DNA of 64,000 bases from CAYRHJ01 sp964424105 (GCA_964424105.1 CAYRHJ010000011.1:83076-147075); one strand, 5' to 3'. Counted from the stretch's first letter, positions 17,282 to 27,005 are shown. Notes: generated by a model from the letters alone, not told the origin. Made by a program: numbers and translations.

Positions 17282-19984
17282 ATGAGCGTGATCAATTTGA
17301 AGTCCGCATTCTCTCGCCCCAGTCGTCGATCGAGCGCCGATGTCGTGTTGACCCGCCGGAGCCGACTTGCCGTCGCGTGCCTGTGTTGTTCGGCCATGGC
17401 TTACGGGCAATGGGATCCCAATAATGGCCAATGGGGAAAAAGCGTATCGACCGACGTTCGGGTCATGACCTGGAACGTTCGCGACGGCATTTGTTCAAGC
17501 AACGACAAAGTCGAAGGGGTCAACAATTGGAATGCCCTGGTACGCATTGTCGCGGCCATGAAACCCGACGTGCTTCTTCTACAAGAGACGGGTGACAACA
17601 GCGGCAACGGAACGGGCAGCGGCGTCGATTCGGTCGTCAACCTGACCACGACCATCGACCTTTTTTTTCACGGCGGTACGGACCCGTTTAATGGCGGCAG
17701 CGCGATTACCTCCTGGGTGCAAAAATATGACCCGGCGTTTGACATGGCGACGGTGTTTGTGACGACCAACTCGGATGGGTTCAACCGCAACGTCATTTTG
17801 ACCCGATTTGCGCTGCTGGATCTGAACGGCAATTCACAAACGACGTTGAACGATATTCCATCCGTCCAACCGGACCAGTACGCGCCCGGCGGAAACGGGG
17901 GCATTCGCGGTTTTCAGTTCATGGAAATCGACTTGCCGGACGCGACCTATTTGGGTGATCTCGTCGTCGGCGGTGCCCACCTCAAGTCCGGCGGTAGCTC
18001 GTCTGATCTGAACGCCCGTTTGGTTGCATCGCAGAATGTCGCGTACATCCTGGATTATTGGTGGAACGGTGCCGGCACGGGCATTCCTGACCCCAACGGA
18101 AAGATTATCGATTTCCCCGCGGCCACCACCATCCTGGGGACATCCACGCCGTGGATCATCGGCGGTGATTGGAACGAAGACGAAGCCACGAATGGGCGTC
18201 GCGGTCCTGCGGCTTGGTTGACCGAGGCGGCTGTTTCAGGCGGGACCGATGGGACGGATCGCGATCGTACGGATTCGACGTTTGACAACGCCCTGCATTT
18301 TTTCACGGGCAGTCGCAATACCTTGGGCAGTTCCAAGCTCGACTACATCGCTTGGCAGGACAGCATTGCCAGCTTGCGCCGTGCATTCGTTTTCAACACG
18401 AGTGGAACACCCGGCGCGTCTTTGCCGGCGGAATTGAGCGGGTTCCCGTTTGCGGGGGGCGCCAGTTCAGCCGCGAGCGACCATTTGCCGGTCATTGCCG
18501 ATTTCATTCTGCCGATGCAGGTGAACACTTCTGTGATCATCAGCGAGATCATGTACAACCCCAACAGCGACGAAAGTCTGCCCACCGACGTCGAATGGGT
18601 CGAGATCTACAACACGGGTGCCTCGGATGTGGAAATCGGCGGTTGGTTTCTACAGGATGAAGACGGGGCTACATCGGGCATTGCCGGCGGCGCGGTCCTG
18701 CCGGCGGGAACGTCGGCTGTCTTGATTCCATCGGATCAATCGGTGGCTGGCTTTCAGCAGGCGTGGGGCACGGGCTTTGACGTGTATCCGTTGGACCAAT
18801 GGAGCACAGGACTATCCAATCTGGCCAACAGTCCCAGCAGTACGAACGAAATTCTGACGTTGCGAGACGCCGGCGGAGCCGTCATCGACGAGGTAAACTA
18901 CGATGACGAGAACGGCTGGCCCAGTGATTCACCCGATGGTCCCAGCATTTATCTTCTTCCGGGGCAGCTTAGTGCAGCCGCCAATGACATGGGAGCCAAT
19001 TGGTCGCGGTCGGTAGTGGGCACGCATGGGGCTGTCGCCAACGTTCCAACTGCCGCGTTCAACGGCAGCGATGTCGGATCGCCCGGGTTTGTTGATGATG
19101 GCCAGTTTGAATGTTCCGGTCCGGGGGACTGCGACGACGGTGTTGATTGTACGATCGACGCCTGCGAAGACGGTTCCTGCCAGCACACAGCCTCCCATGC
19201 ATTTTGCGACAACGGGGCTTTTTGTGACGGCGAGGAAACCTGCGACGAGGAGCTGGATTGCCAATCCGCTACGCCGCCGTGTGACGACGGTGTCGCATGT
19301 ACCGACGATGACTGCGACGAGATTCAAGATAGTTGTACGAATACAGCCAATCACGCCAACTGTGATAACGGTGATTTTTGCGACGGTTTGGAAACGTGTG
19401 ATGATCAACTCGGTTGCCAAAACGGCAGCGATCCGTGCCCCGGACAGTTTTGTGATGAAATCGGTGACGTGTGTGCCGACTGTTTGAATCCGTCCCATTG
19501 TGATGATCTGGTTGACTGCACAGCCGACGATTGTCAGACCGGTTCCTGCGTGCATACGCCCAACGATGAATTCTGCGACAACGACGTGTATTGCGACGGC
19601 GCGGAATTTTGCGATCTCGTTTCCGATTGTCAGAACGGTGCGGAGCCCTGTCCCGGGCAGTTGTGCATCGAAGTGTCGATGACGTGTGTCGATTGCGTCG
19701 GCATCGCCGACTGTGACGATGACAACGTCTGCACGCTCGACATCTGCGAGGCGCCCAATTGCGTGTTCACTCCGCGTATCGACGGCGACGTGGACGGCAA
19801 CGGAACGATCAGTCTCTTCGACTTGTTTTGCGTATTGAATATCTTCTCGGATGAATTCGAAGCGCCCTGTAGCCCGTCCAATGCGGATTTGGACCCTTGC
19901 CCTAACGGCAACGGAACCATTAACCTCCTGGACTTGTTCGTCGTGTTGGACTCATTCAACGGAGAGGTTGATTGTTGCAACTAG
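17282..19984 (+). CDS. Exported endonuclease/exonuclease/phosphatase protein with lamin-tail, cysteine-rich and dockerin-like domains
   Basis: The start at 17282 gives an N-terminal export signal with a long basic region and hydrophobic core ending in AYGQ. Residues about 55-410 form an EEP nuclease domain: VMTWNVRDG, DVLLLQET, GGAHLKSGG, IIGGDWNEDE, LDYIAW and SDHLPVIADF are the metal-binding and catalytic motifs. A lamin-tail domain follows (SVIISEIMYNPNSDE, VEWVEIYNTGASDVEIGGW), then cysteine-rich repeats with CDNG-x-FCDG-x-E-x-CD, and finally two dockerin-like calcium loops. A secreted DNase or phosphodiesterase is inferred. Length is 900 residues. Two further exported nucleases follow within 3 kb. 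Confidence 0.85.
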   Translation: MSVINLKSAFSRPSRRSSADVVLTRRSRLAVACLCCSAMAYGQWDPNNGQWGKSVSTDVRVMTWNVRDGICSSNDKVEGVNNWNALVRIVAAMKPDVLLLQETGDNSGNGTGSGVDSVVNLTTTIDLFFHGGTDPFNGGSAITSWVQKYDPAFDMATVFVTTNSDGFNRNVILTRFALLDLNGNSQTTLNDIPSVQPDQYAPGGNGGIRGFQFMEIDLPDATYLGDLVVGGAHLKSGGSSSDLNARLVASQNVAYILDYWWNGAGTGIPDPNGKIIDFPAATTILGTSTPWIIGGDWNEDEATNGRRGPAAWLTEAAVSGGTDGTDRDRTDSTFDNALHFFTGSRNTLGSSKLDYIAWQDSIASLRRAFVFNTSGTPGASLPAELSGFPFAGGASSAASDHLPVIADFILPMQVNTSVIISEIMYNPNSDESLPTDVEWVEIYNTGASDVEIGGWFLQDEDGATSGIAGGAVLPAGTSAVLIPSDQSVAGFQQAWGTGFDVYPLDQWSTGLSNLANSPSSTNEILTLRDAGGAVIDEVNYDDENGWPSDSPDGPSIYLLPGQLSAAANDMGANWSRSVVGTHGAVANVPTAAFNGSDVGSPGFVDDGQFECSGPGDCDDGVDCTIDACEDGSCQHTASHAFCDNGAFCDGEETCDEELDCQSATPPCDDGVACTDDDCDEIQDSCTNTANHANCDNGDFCDGLETCDDQLGCQNGSDPCPGQFCDEIGDVCADCLNPSHCDDLVDCTADDCQTGSCVHTPNDEFCDNDVYCDGAEFCDLVSDCQNGAEPCPGQLCIEVSMTCVDCVGIADCDDDNVCTLDICEAPNCVFTPRIDGDVDGNGTISLFDLFCVLNIFSDEFEAPCSPSNADLDPCPNGNGTINLLDLFVVLDSFNGEVDCCN

Positions 19985-20019
19985 ACCACATTCACGGTCG
20001 CAATATTCGGGGACTGCCC

Positions 20020-21309
20020 ATGATAGGTTCACTGTTATCACGTCGCCGCTTGAATGTCGCGGCGGTGTCGGTGTTTGGTGCCGTTTTCGTTTGCGGGGCT
20101 GACGTCTGCACGTCGTACGCCGAATCGCCCATCGGAGATCGCGAAGGCAGACCTTCGATCCCCTGGCGACAGGCCCGATCGATGGTTGGTCGGACCGCCT
20201 TCGTCACCGGCCCCGTGTCCAAAGTTGAAAAGCTGGCCTCGCTGCACCGGATCGTTTTCGGCTCCGAGTCGCCGCCATTGTTTTCGGCTGTCATTTTCAA
20301 TGACTACCGAAATCAGTTCGACGGAGACCTGACTGAGAAGTTCCTGGGCAAGACGTTGCGGGTCTATGGCATCGTGACAACTTTCCGCGACGAACCCCAG
20401 ATTCAAGTCACGCGCGCCGATCAGATACAAATCGTGGAAAGCATACCACCTGACTTGGCCACTGCCGACCCGTCCGCGTTGACCAAACGGGAAGTGACGG
20501 CGGCGACGTTCAACATTTTGAATCTCTTCGATGACGCGGACGACGTTTATCATCACGATGAAACCACCAAGACCAAACCGAGGGAAGAGTTGGAGCGCGT
20601 CGCCGCTACCATTCGAAAGCTGAACGCCGACGTGTTGGCCCTGCAGGAAGTCGAGTCGCGCGGATATTTGCAGCGCTTCGTCGAAGTGTTTCTTTCCGAC
20701 ATGGGTTATCGCGAAGTGGTGCACTTCGAGGGCAACGACGATCGCGGAATCGACGTGTGTCTTCTATCGCGATTGCCGGTAGGCGTGGTCCGCTCGCATC
20801 GACACCTCGAATTCTCGGATGCAAGCGTGGGAACGCGGCGTTTTGAGCGCGACGTGCTGGCCGTGGAACTGCTTCCCACGAACGCGGACCCCTTCGAGGT
20901 CTGGGTCGTCCATCTCAAGAGCAACTATGGTGGCCGACCGCATGCGGAACCCATTCGCCTGGCCGAAGCCAAAATCGTCCGCGGGCTGCTCGACAGTCGC
21001 CTTCGCGAAAATCCCAAAGCCAGAATCATTCTTTGCGGCGATTTCAACGACACCTGGGACAGTCCTACGTTGAAGACCATACGCGGTTCCGGTGAACAAG
21101 CCATGTTGACCGATGCGGAACGGGAATTAAGTGCGGGACGCGTCACCTACAATCAGGAGCCGCATCGCACGATGATTGATTTCATCTTGTGGTCACCGGC
21201 ACTGCGAGGCCAATACGTGGCCGACTCCTACACCGTCACCGAAGGCAGCGTCGCATCCAGCGGCGCAGACCACAACCCTGTCGCTGCCAAGTTTCGATTA
21301 ACGGATTGA
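20020..21309 (+). CDS. Exported EEP-family nuclease with N-terminal OB-fold-like region
   Basis: The ATG at 20020 opens a signal peptide that ends near ESP. Residues about 40-150 (VGRTAFVTGPVSKVEKL, VIFNDYRNQFDGDLTEKFLGKTLRVYGIV) look like an OB-fold nucleic-acid-binding domain. The EEP catalytic domain follows: ATFNILNLFDD, DVLALQEVESRGYL, VVHLKSNYGG, ILCGDFNDTWDSP, TMIDFILWS and SGADHNPVAAKF, including the paired Asp-Asn and the final Asp-His. Length is 429 residues. It begins 36 bases after the preceding nuclease stop, so they are likely cotranscribed. Extracellular nucleic acid degradation is the likely role. Confidence 0.82.
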   Translation: MIGSLLSRRRLNVAAVSVFGAVFVCGADVCTSYAESPIGDREGRPSIPWRQARSMVGRTAFVTGPVSKVEKLASLHRIVFGSESPPLFSAVIFNDYRNQFDGDLTEKFLGKTLRVYGIVTTFRDEPQIQVTRADQIQIVESIPPDLATADPSALTKREVTAATFNILNLFDDADDVYHHDETTKTKPREELERVAATIRKLNADVLALQEVESRGYLQRFVEVFLSDMGYREVVHFEGNDDRGIDVCLLSRLPVGVVRSHRHLEFSDASVGTRRFERDVLAVELLPTNADPFEVWVVHLKSNYGGRPHAEPIRLAEAKIVRGLLDSRLRENPKARIILCGDFNDTWDSPTLKTIRGSGEQAMLTDAERELSAGRVTYNQEPHRTMIDFILWSPALRGQYVADSYTVTEGSVASSGADHNPVAAKFRLTD

Positions 21310-21358
21310 CTGACACAAGTCCGCGGCGACAAATGAGCGCCACAGTCCGCTGGAATGA

Positions 21359-22963
21359 TCATCTTCGCGGCAGGGCGATCCCGGCGATGCCCATGACCAA
21401 GAGCAACGCCCCAAAAGGCCAACTGCCCCATGCGGTGGACACGGGCACCACGCCCGTGGCTTCGGCGCGCAACGTCAGCGTCAGCGCGTTTCCGATTTGA
21501 GATCCCGGCAACGGTTCATCGGACACCTGAATCACATAAATGGCTTCGTAGACGCCCGCGTCGACACTGGCGTCGAAGGATGCCATCAGCGAAAGGTTTG
21601 ACCCCGCGCCCAGCACTGCCGGCGCGACCAAGTTTGTCGATAGGACAGACGTATCGCCGCTGCCGCCCACCGAATCGATTGACAGGTCAGCCGTGAACCC
21701 CGGCGTAGCCTCCAAATTGTGGATGGCAAACGCGATGGTTTCCACACCGGCGCTGCGAGGAACGGGACCGAAATCGATGATGAATGAATCGGTATCGGAA
21801 GCGCCGTTGAACGATGCCTCGGCCTGATCCAGGATTTCACCATTCAGTGTGATCACGTCATTCTGGTCGGCTGAACCCTGCCCACCGCCGCCCGACGTCA
21901 GATCGGTATTGTCAATCGTGATGGACCCCGCCACAGCCCCCGCGACGGCTGTCGTTGCGAGGGTGACATCGATGTTCAGGTCTTGACTCCCGCCGATAAA
22001 TGCCTGTCCTTGACCCGCGGACGCGGATGCTGCGTTACCCGACGCCGAAACGTCGAAAGTCGTCGGCGTGGATCCGACCTTGTTGAGCATGAAGTTTGCG
22101 GGCGCCGTTGCGGCTCCCACGATCACTTGAAAGTTGACGGATTCGGCAGACCCCCCGTCGCCCGGCACGGAACCACCGAAATAGATCGTCGAGTCGTTCG
22201 GGCCCGTTCCAAAAATCGTCCACACAAATTCAGGCCGATCGATGAACGGATTGCGGTTGCCCTGGAAATAGACCGGGTTATCCACGCTGGACCAAATCAA
22301 ATGATTCCGACGTCGTTCGATTTCGTTGACCGGATCCGAATAGTGCCATTCCAACATCTTGGCCAAGTCACCCATTTGATTTGTGCCGGGCAGGCCATTC
22401 ACGATTTCCAGGTCGCTGGTGGCTGAATCCGAGCCGTCATAACGCACAGCCATATAGAAGATGGCCCGGGAACAATCTCCACGGTCGTTGATAAACGCTG
22501 GCGCCACGCTTTTGGGGTCCCAATACCCCGCCCCGATGCCGTATGGCAAGTTGCTGCGTTGACCGTTGATCCCCGGATTCGATGGCCGGATGTGAATCAT
22601 ATCGCTGTTGTCAGGGCCAGATTCGCCCACGCCCAAGCTCCGTGGCCACTGATGTTCCCGATTCCAGGTGACACCGGAATCCCACGTCCCCACAACCGAC
22701 TGCCCGTTGTAAATCAGTATGATCCGGCTGGAATTGTTGGGGTCCTGATCGAGAAGCTGCAACGCGAAGCGGGCGGCGTCGTACGAGCGTATCGTATGAT
22801 TGTCAATAATGTTATGGAGTTGGCCTTTTAGTGTTAGACCGGTCCCGGTAGCCGTCGCATAGTACCCTGCCGGCGGGTCGTATTGGGCCAAAGCCGTCGC
22901 TGGACCAACGAAGCACACGGCAAGGATTAACGCTAATACGCGTCTCGTTCGATCCGTTTTCAT
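21359..22963 (-). CDS. Exported endonuclease I family protein with C-terminal sorting tail
   Basis: Start at 22963 puts a signal peptide first (ending ATALAQ). Residues about 40-270 match endonuclease I (EndA/NucM family): WNREHQWPRSLG, SDMIHIRPSNPGINGQRSNLPYG (catalytic His with Asn-rich metal site) and RGDCSRAIFYMAVRY. The remaining beta-rich region of about 220 residues looks like surface Ig-like modules. The end VPVSTAWGSW plus hydrophobic helix plus PRR resembles an IPTL-CTERM tail. Length is 534 residues. It is convergent with the two EEP nuclease genes. Confidence 0.85.
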   Translation of the reverse strand: MKTDRTRRVLALILAVCFVGPATALAQYDPPAGYYATATGTGLTLKGQLHNIIDNHTIRSYDAARFALQLLDQDPNNSSRIILIYNGQSVVGTWDSGVTWNREHQWPRSLGVGESGPDNSDMIHIRPSNPGINGQRSNLPYGIGAGYWDPKSVAPAFINDRGDCSRAIFYMAVRYDGSDSATSDLEIVNGLPGTNQMGDLAKMLEWHYSDPVNEIERRRNHLIWSSVDNPVYFQGNRNPFIDRPEFVWTIFGTGPNDSTIYFGGSVPGDGGSAESVNFQVIVGAATAPANFMLNKVGSTPTTFDVSASGNAASASAGQGQAFIGGSQDLNIDVTLATTAVAGAVAGSITIDNTDLTSGGGGQGSADQNDVITLNGEILDQAEASFNGASDTDSFIIDFGPVPRSAGVETIAFAIHNLEATPGFTADLSIDSVGGSGDTSVLSTNLVAPAVLGAGSNLSLMASFDASVDAGVYEAIYVIQVSDEPLPGSQIGNALTLTLRAEATGVVPVSTAWGSWPFGALLLVMGIAGIALPRR

Positions 22964-23163
22964 GTCTATCAATTGGCCGCGCCTCCAAATCGCACGTTGA
23001 AAATGCCCGTTAGATTCGGCTGAAACACTGATCATTGCCAAACCGATGATCAAACGATTGTATGCCCCCGCAATCCCGTCGATGGAATCGGATCATTGCC
23101 CCAATAAAGAAAAGCACACCAACCTGCGATCATTTGAACCGATTCCAGGCTGATGGCATGTCC

Positions 23164-23192
23164 CTGGATTCCGGCTTTCGCCGGAATGACGG
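23164..23192 (+). repeat. Family A palindromic repeat
   Basis: Arms ATTCCGGC and GCCGGAAT, then GACGG, in the upstream region of the endonuclease I gene. Confidence 0.85.
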
Positions 23193-23225
23193 AAGGGGCC
23201 GTTGGCCCTGGTCAGTCTGCTCCGC

Positions 23226-23306
23226 ACGGCCGATGATTCTGGGATTCGAATCACGGCCGATGATTCTGGGATTCGAATCACGGGCAATGATCTCGGGATT
23301 CGAACC
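23226..23306 (+). repeat. Three tandem copies of a 27-bp unit
   Basis: Units at 23226-23252, 23253-23279 and 23280-23306 share the core GATTCTGGGATTCGAATC. The first two are identical; the third has several changes. It follows a family A palindrome at 23164-23192. Confidence 0.75.
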
Positions 23307-23583
23307 ATGACCAATGATAACATCTGACCACGCCCCGATAAAGGCGAAAATTAGGCAAAATGGGATGATTGGGATAGATAGCGTGCTGATGGATTGATTA
23401 TGTTGGGTTTCAGCCAGCCTGGCGATACCGATTTTTCGAAATCGACTGACATTTTAGCGGTGATTTTCCCCGAAATTAGTCCCGAGGCTGGGCGATTGCC
23501 AAGCTTTATGCAGCGCAAGGAATCGGCTGCGGGGGTGAGTCGCAGCCGATTACCAAGCCTTGAAAGGCTGTCGTGTGGTCTTG

Positions 23584-24600
23584 TTATGAACTTCGCGGAT
23601 GAGCCTGGTCGTAGGTGTCTTTCATCCGCTGGGTTGTCAGGTGTGTATACACCTGCGTGGTCGACAAGGACTGGTGCCCAAGAAGCTCCTGAAGGCTCCG
23701 CAGGTCCGCACCCTTGTCCAACATGTGCGTCGCGAAGCTATGCCGCAGCGTGTGCGGCGATACGGTCGGGTCCAAACCGCAGATGCTCAAGTACTTGTCG
23801 AGCTTGCGACGGACGCTTCGGGTGCTGAGTCGTTGGCCATGTTTGTTGACGAACATCGCTTGCTGGTCAAAAGAGGCTTGGCGGACATCGGTTCGGCGCA
23901 TTTCGAGGTAGCGTCGAATGGCCCCCAGCGCCGTTGGACCGATCGGGGAATTCCTTTGTTTCTTGCCCTTTCCGCGAATGCGGACCAATTGAGCGGTGAA
24001 ATCCACGTCTTCGATGTTCAGATCGACAAGCTCGCTGACGCGGATGCCCGTGGAGTACAGGACTTCCAGCATGGCCCGGTCGCGGGCACCCAGCAACGAT
24101 GCATCATCCGGCGTGGACAGCAGTTTGTTCACGTCATCAACGCTCAGGAATTTGGGAAGCCGCTTTTCCTGCTTGGGAACGCGAATCGTGGCCAGCGGGT
24201 TCGCCGAGACGTAGTTTCTGCGAACACAGAACTTGTAGAAGCTGCGCAGGGTCGCCAGTTTTCGGGCTGTCGTGGACTTTGAATAATTCTGTTGTCCCAG
24301 GTAGGCCAGGAACGACTTGACGGTCTCCGGCGACATCGCGAGCAGCTTTTCTTTCAGGTTGGTCGAGGTGATGACGGCGGTGGCGGCGCCGGATCGGGAA
24401 GGGTCGCCGAATCCGCCTGCGTCGCCGGCGGGTCGCTCGGACGTTCCCGCAGCCACTCCGGCTCGACCGCCCAATTCTCCAGTCAGAAACTGGCTGAACT
24501 GAGCAAGGTCAGCTCCGTAGCACTTGGCCGTATGCGGGGAGAAGTGCCGCTCGAACTTCAGATAATTCAGGAACTCGGTGATTACAGGGTTTTCGATCAT
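23584..24600 (-). CDS. xerC: Tyrosine recombinase, XerC/XerD type
   Basis: The catalytic set is complete: R187 (STGIRVSEL), K211 (RGKGKK), H283 and R286 (HTLRHSF), H309 (LGHQSL) and the nucleophile Y318 (TQVYTHLT). The N-terminal SAM-like domain is present, but a Gly/Ala-rich insertion of about 35-40 residues (about 41-80) separates its first two helices. The family role is chromosome dimer resolution at dif. XerC is preferred over XerD by general appearance only; assignment between the two is not certain. No integration site or phage genes are nearby. Length is 338 residues. Confidence 0.85.
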   Translation of the reverse strand: MIENPVITEFLNYLKFERHFSPHTAKCYGADLAQFSQFLTGELGGRAGVAAGTSERPAGDAGGFGDPSRSGAATAVITSTNLKEKLLAMSPETVKSFLAYLGQQNYSKSTTARKLATLRSFYKFCVRRNYVSANPLATIRVPKQEKRLPKFLSVDDVNKLLSTPDDASLLGARDRAMLEVLYSTGIRVSELVDLNIEDVDFTAQLVRIRGKGKKQRNSPIGPTALGAIRRYLEMRRTDVRQASFDQQAMFVNKHGQRLSTRSVRRKLDKYLSICGLDPTVSPHTLRHSFATHMLDKGADLRSLQELLGHQSLSTTQVYTHLTTQRMKDTYDQAHPRSS

Positions 24601-24736
24601 CGTCGGTTCACAGTGCTTCGGCGAATCCCCGATTCATGCATCTTCATGGCCCAGAACGCCAATGTACGGCAGCCCGTCGTGGGTCTGACGGGTTTAGGAC
24701 CGCAGCGGCATTCCAAACCACCACGCGATGAACGCC

Positions 24737-24928
24737 CTACGTGGCTACCTCGTCGAGCTCCTTCTCAAGTCGTCGTCCCATCTGATAACTCAATACGGCC
24801 GCGTCAAACCAATCAAAACTGCTTGAGCGGTCCGCTGCCAAGGCTGCAAACGCGTCGATGACCTTGGCTTCCTGTCCGGTCGTGTATCGAAACACGAACC
24901 GTTCATGTCCTTTTACCAGCGAGAGCAT
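24737..24928 (-). CDS. Small conserved-looking hypothetical protein
   Basis: The 63-residue reading begins MLSLVKGHERFVFRYTTGQE and ends with FDWFDAAVLSYQMGRRL. The pattern of a short beta-strand start followed by a helical FDWFDAA motif looks like a small family I have seen in planctomycetes, but I cannot name a function. Start at 24928 avoids overlap with the lipoprotein gene; a longer form from 24991 is possible. Confidence 0.5.
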   Translation of the reverse strand: MLSLVKGHERFVFRYTTGQEAKVIDAFAALAADRSSSFDWFDAAVLSYQMGRRLEKELDEVAT

Positions 24929-24947
24929 CCTCACTCGCCATTCCCTC

Positions 24948-25718
24948 TCAATTGCTGGCTCCCGCGCTCGATCCAGCCTTGGTGCCGGCATCAGCCATGC
25001 CTACTTCCGTATCGGAAAACAACGACGCGATCGTTGCATAACAGCAGAATCGCAGATAGTGACGTTGGCTGGCCAGATGTTTTCGCCACCCCAGGGGCGA
25101 TTCGGTGGATTGCCCCCGCCGCGCGAATTTTCGGACCTCGTGGCGCACCCGATCATGGGACGCATCGAACACGCGTGTCGATTCCGCGAGGATGCCCGGG
25201 ACGGCCATCGATATTCCGATGTCCGGCGACGGGGCGCCGTATCTGGACACCTCGACCGGATTGAAAGCCGCCGACGCGGCGCGTGGGCGGCGCCCATACA
25301 ACTGGGCTGAGATGCCAACCACGGGAGGGTCATAGGGGTCAAACTCCGTCGCGGAAAAAACCAATATCGCGTCAGCACCGATCAGCCCGGCTAATTCCAG
25401 GGCGTGGCCCGCTGACTCCACTCGCTCTCGGCCTTGATTTTTCAAGACCGCCAAGACCCGATTCACCGGGATGACTCGTACATCATCGACGTAGCTCAAC
25501 TCGCTGGCCATCAGGTCCGCGAATTGATTGACGTCCAGGTCAGGCGACCCGCTCACGTTGAGCGCGGGGGCCACCGCGATCGTCATCGGGCCCAGCACGC
25601 TGTTTCGTACGCGGACAGGCCCTACGGTCTGCGGCGCACATCCGGGCATGCAGACCATCGCGATCAGCAACCACGGGCGTAAATTCTGCCCGCAACGACT
25701 CCCCCAAGACAATACCAT
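24948..25718 (-). CDS. Putative lipoprotein
   Basis: A short basic start and hydrophobic core end in the lipobox CMPGC, with the cysteine at about residue 27. The first 150 residues (LGPMTIAVAPALNVSG, FADLMASELSYVDDVRVIPVNRVLAVLKNQG, GADAILVFSATEFDPYDPP) resemble the assembly-type or TolB-N-like lipoproteins that combine several stress or polymer functions (CsgG/LpoB-like folds). This resemblance is loose. Location would be the outer membrane, periplasmic face. Length is 256 residues. It precedes the small gene at 24737-24928 on the same strand. Confidence 0.65.
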   Translation of the reverse strand: MVLSWGSRCGQNLRPWLLIAMVCMPGCAPQTVGPVRVRNSVLGPMTIAVAPALNVSGSPDLDVNQFADLMASELSYVDDVRVIPVNRVLAVLKNQGRERVESAGHALELAGLIGADAILVFSATEFDPYDPPVVGISAQLYGRRPRAASAAFNPVEVSRYGAPSPDIGISMAVPGILAESTRVFDASHDRVRHEVRKFARRGQSTESPLGWRKHLASQRHYLRFCCYATIASLFSDTEVGMADAGTKAGSSAGASN

Positions 25719-25844
25719 CCCTGTTGTCCCACCTTCGTCGTCGATCGGAACCCACCGTCCGTGTGGGTGCGCCGTTGAGCGCCAGTGAAATCATCGTCCA
25801 TTCGTCGAGCGGTCTTAACGATCAAGAGCGCCAAGCCCGACTAT

Positions 25845-27005
25845 TTAAGACCCATCACCGACGGATAGTCCAACCGGCGTCATTGGGGCCGGGGTGTCGT
25901 TTCGGGCAACCGGCATCGACGACTCGGTACCGCCCGGTGTGGGCATCACGCTCCAGATATTTTCGTGGCCATTTCGCGTACTCGTGAAAAACACGCGACC
26001 GTCCGGTGACCACGTGGGCGAAAAATTGGCGGTGTGACCGTCCGTCAGCCGAATGCGCGAACCGCCTTCCGCATCCATGGTCCAGATGTCCGAGGCTTCG
26101 AATCGAACACCGAATGCGGGATCCTGCGGTACGGAGGTCGCGACAGTCGTATAGGCGATCCGCCGCCCGTCGCGGCTCCACGACGGAGAAATCATGGCAA
26201 AATCTGCGCTGGCGGCGACTTCCGTTGGATAGCGCGGCTCGCCTTCCAATATTTCTATTGTCCAAATGCTGTACCAGCGGCTGCCACGCTCCCGCGCTCG
26301 CTGAAAGAGCAGCATTTCGCCCGCGGGCGACCATTCCGGGAACACGCCGTAGCCAAGAAAAGTCGCGGAAGAATGTTCCATGGCCGGCGCGATCCACAAT
26401 TCCCATTGTCCGCCCTGCCGAGGCAAAGCCGAGAACGCCAAGGTCCGGCCATCCGGCGACCACGTCGGATGGACTTCGTCCATGGGCGAGTCCGTGACTT
26501 GAATGGGCTGTTGACCGTCGATGCCGATCATCCAGATGTCGAAGTTGCCGGTACGATCACTCGCAAAGGCCACCACTTGACCGTCGGGACTGAAGACCGG
26601 TTGAATGTCCGACGCCGGGTCCGACGTCAACTGCGTGACGGCTGTTCCGTTAACGGACTTGACGTATAGATTCGGTGTGTGGCTGTGTCGTGTGGATGCG
26701 AACACAATTCGATCGCCGGGCGCGTCCAGATGACAATCAAAATCCGCCCCCTCCGGTGTGTAGGAATGCTGAAGCAACGAACCGCGGGATCGTCCCCAAT
26801 GGGCTACGTCTCCGCGGCTGGGCAAACCTCCGAACAACGTCAGTTCATTGTCTCTCGACGCCGCGAGATCCGGTTGACTGGGATGTTGAATCACCAGAAC
26901 GGTTGACGAGTCATCGCGGGGCCCGCAAGCGGGCAAAACCACGGCCAGCACAATCGCGCCATACCGAATCGCGCCGTTTCCATAAAATCGTGAATCCGTA
27001 TTCAT
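25845..27005 (-). CDS. TolB-like beta-propeller lipoprotein
   Basis: The ATG at 27005 gives a short signal with lipobox LPAC. Repeated blades of the PD40/TolB type follow: IQPVFSPDGQVVAFASDR, VHPTWSPDGRTLAFSA, ISPSWSRDGRRIAYTT and FSPTWSPDGRVFFTSTR. These form a six- or more-bladed propeller of the kind in TolB and DPP-type proteins. No peptidase domain is attached. A periplasmic, lipid-anchored binding protein is inferred. Length is 386 residues; a further upstream start would add an unlikely N-terminal extension. No Tol-Pal genes are adjacent, so tolB is not assigned. Confidence 0.8.
   Translation of the reverse strand: MNTDSRFYGNGAIRYGAIVLAVVLPACGPRDDSSTVLVIQHPSQPDLAASRDNELTLFGGLPSRGDVAHWGRSRGSLLQHSYTPEGADFDCHLDAPGDRIVFASTRHSHTPNLYVKSVNGTAVTQLTSDPASDIQPVFSPDGQVVAFASDRTGNFDIWMIGIDGQQPIQVTDSPMDEVHPTWSPDGRTLAFSALPRQGGQWELWIAPAMEHSSATFLGYGVFPEWSPAGEMLLFQRARERGSRWYSIWTIEILEGEPRYPTEVAASADFAMISPSWSRDGRRIAYTTVATSVPQDPAFGVRFEASDIWTMDAEGGSRIRLTDGHTANFSPTWSPDGRVFFTSTRNGHENIWSVMPTPGGTESSMPVARNDTPAPMTPVGLSVGDGS

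Larger units (their letters stand above)
22964..23583. other. Intergenic region of about 620 bp with repeats
   Basis: Contains one family A palindrome (23164-23192) and a 27-bp tandem repeat (23226-23306). The rest is not coding in any frame I trust. Confidence 0.5.

Noticed and set aside
21228..21358. Possible terminator between the convergent nuclease genes
   Set aside because: No stem with a T-run could be found; the gap is only about 50 bases.
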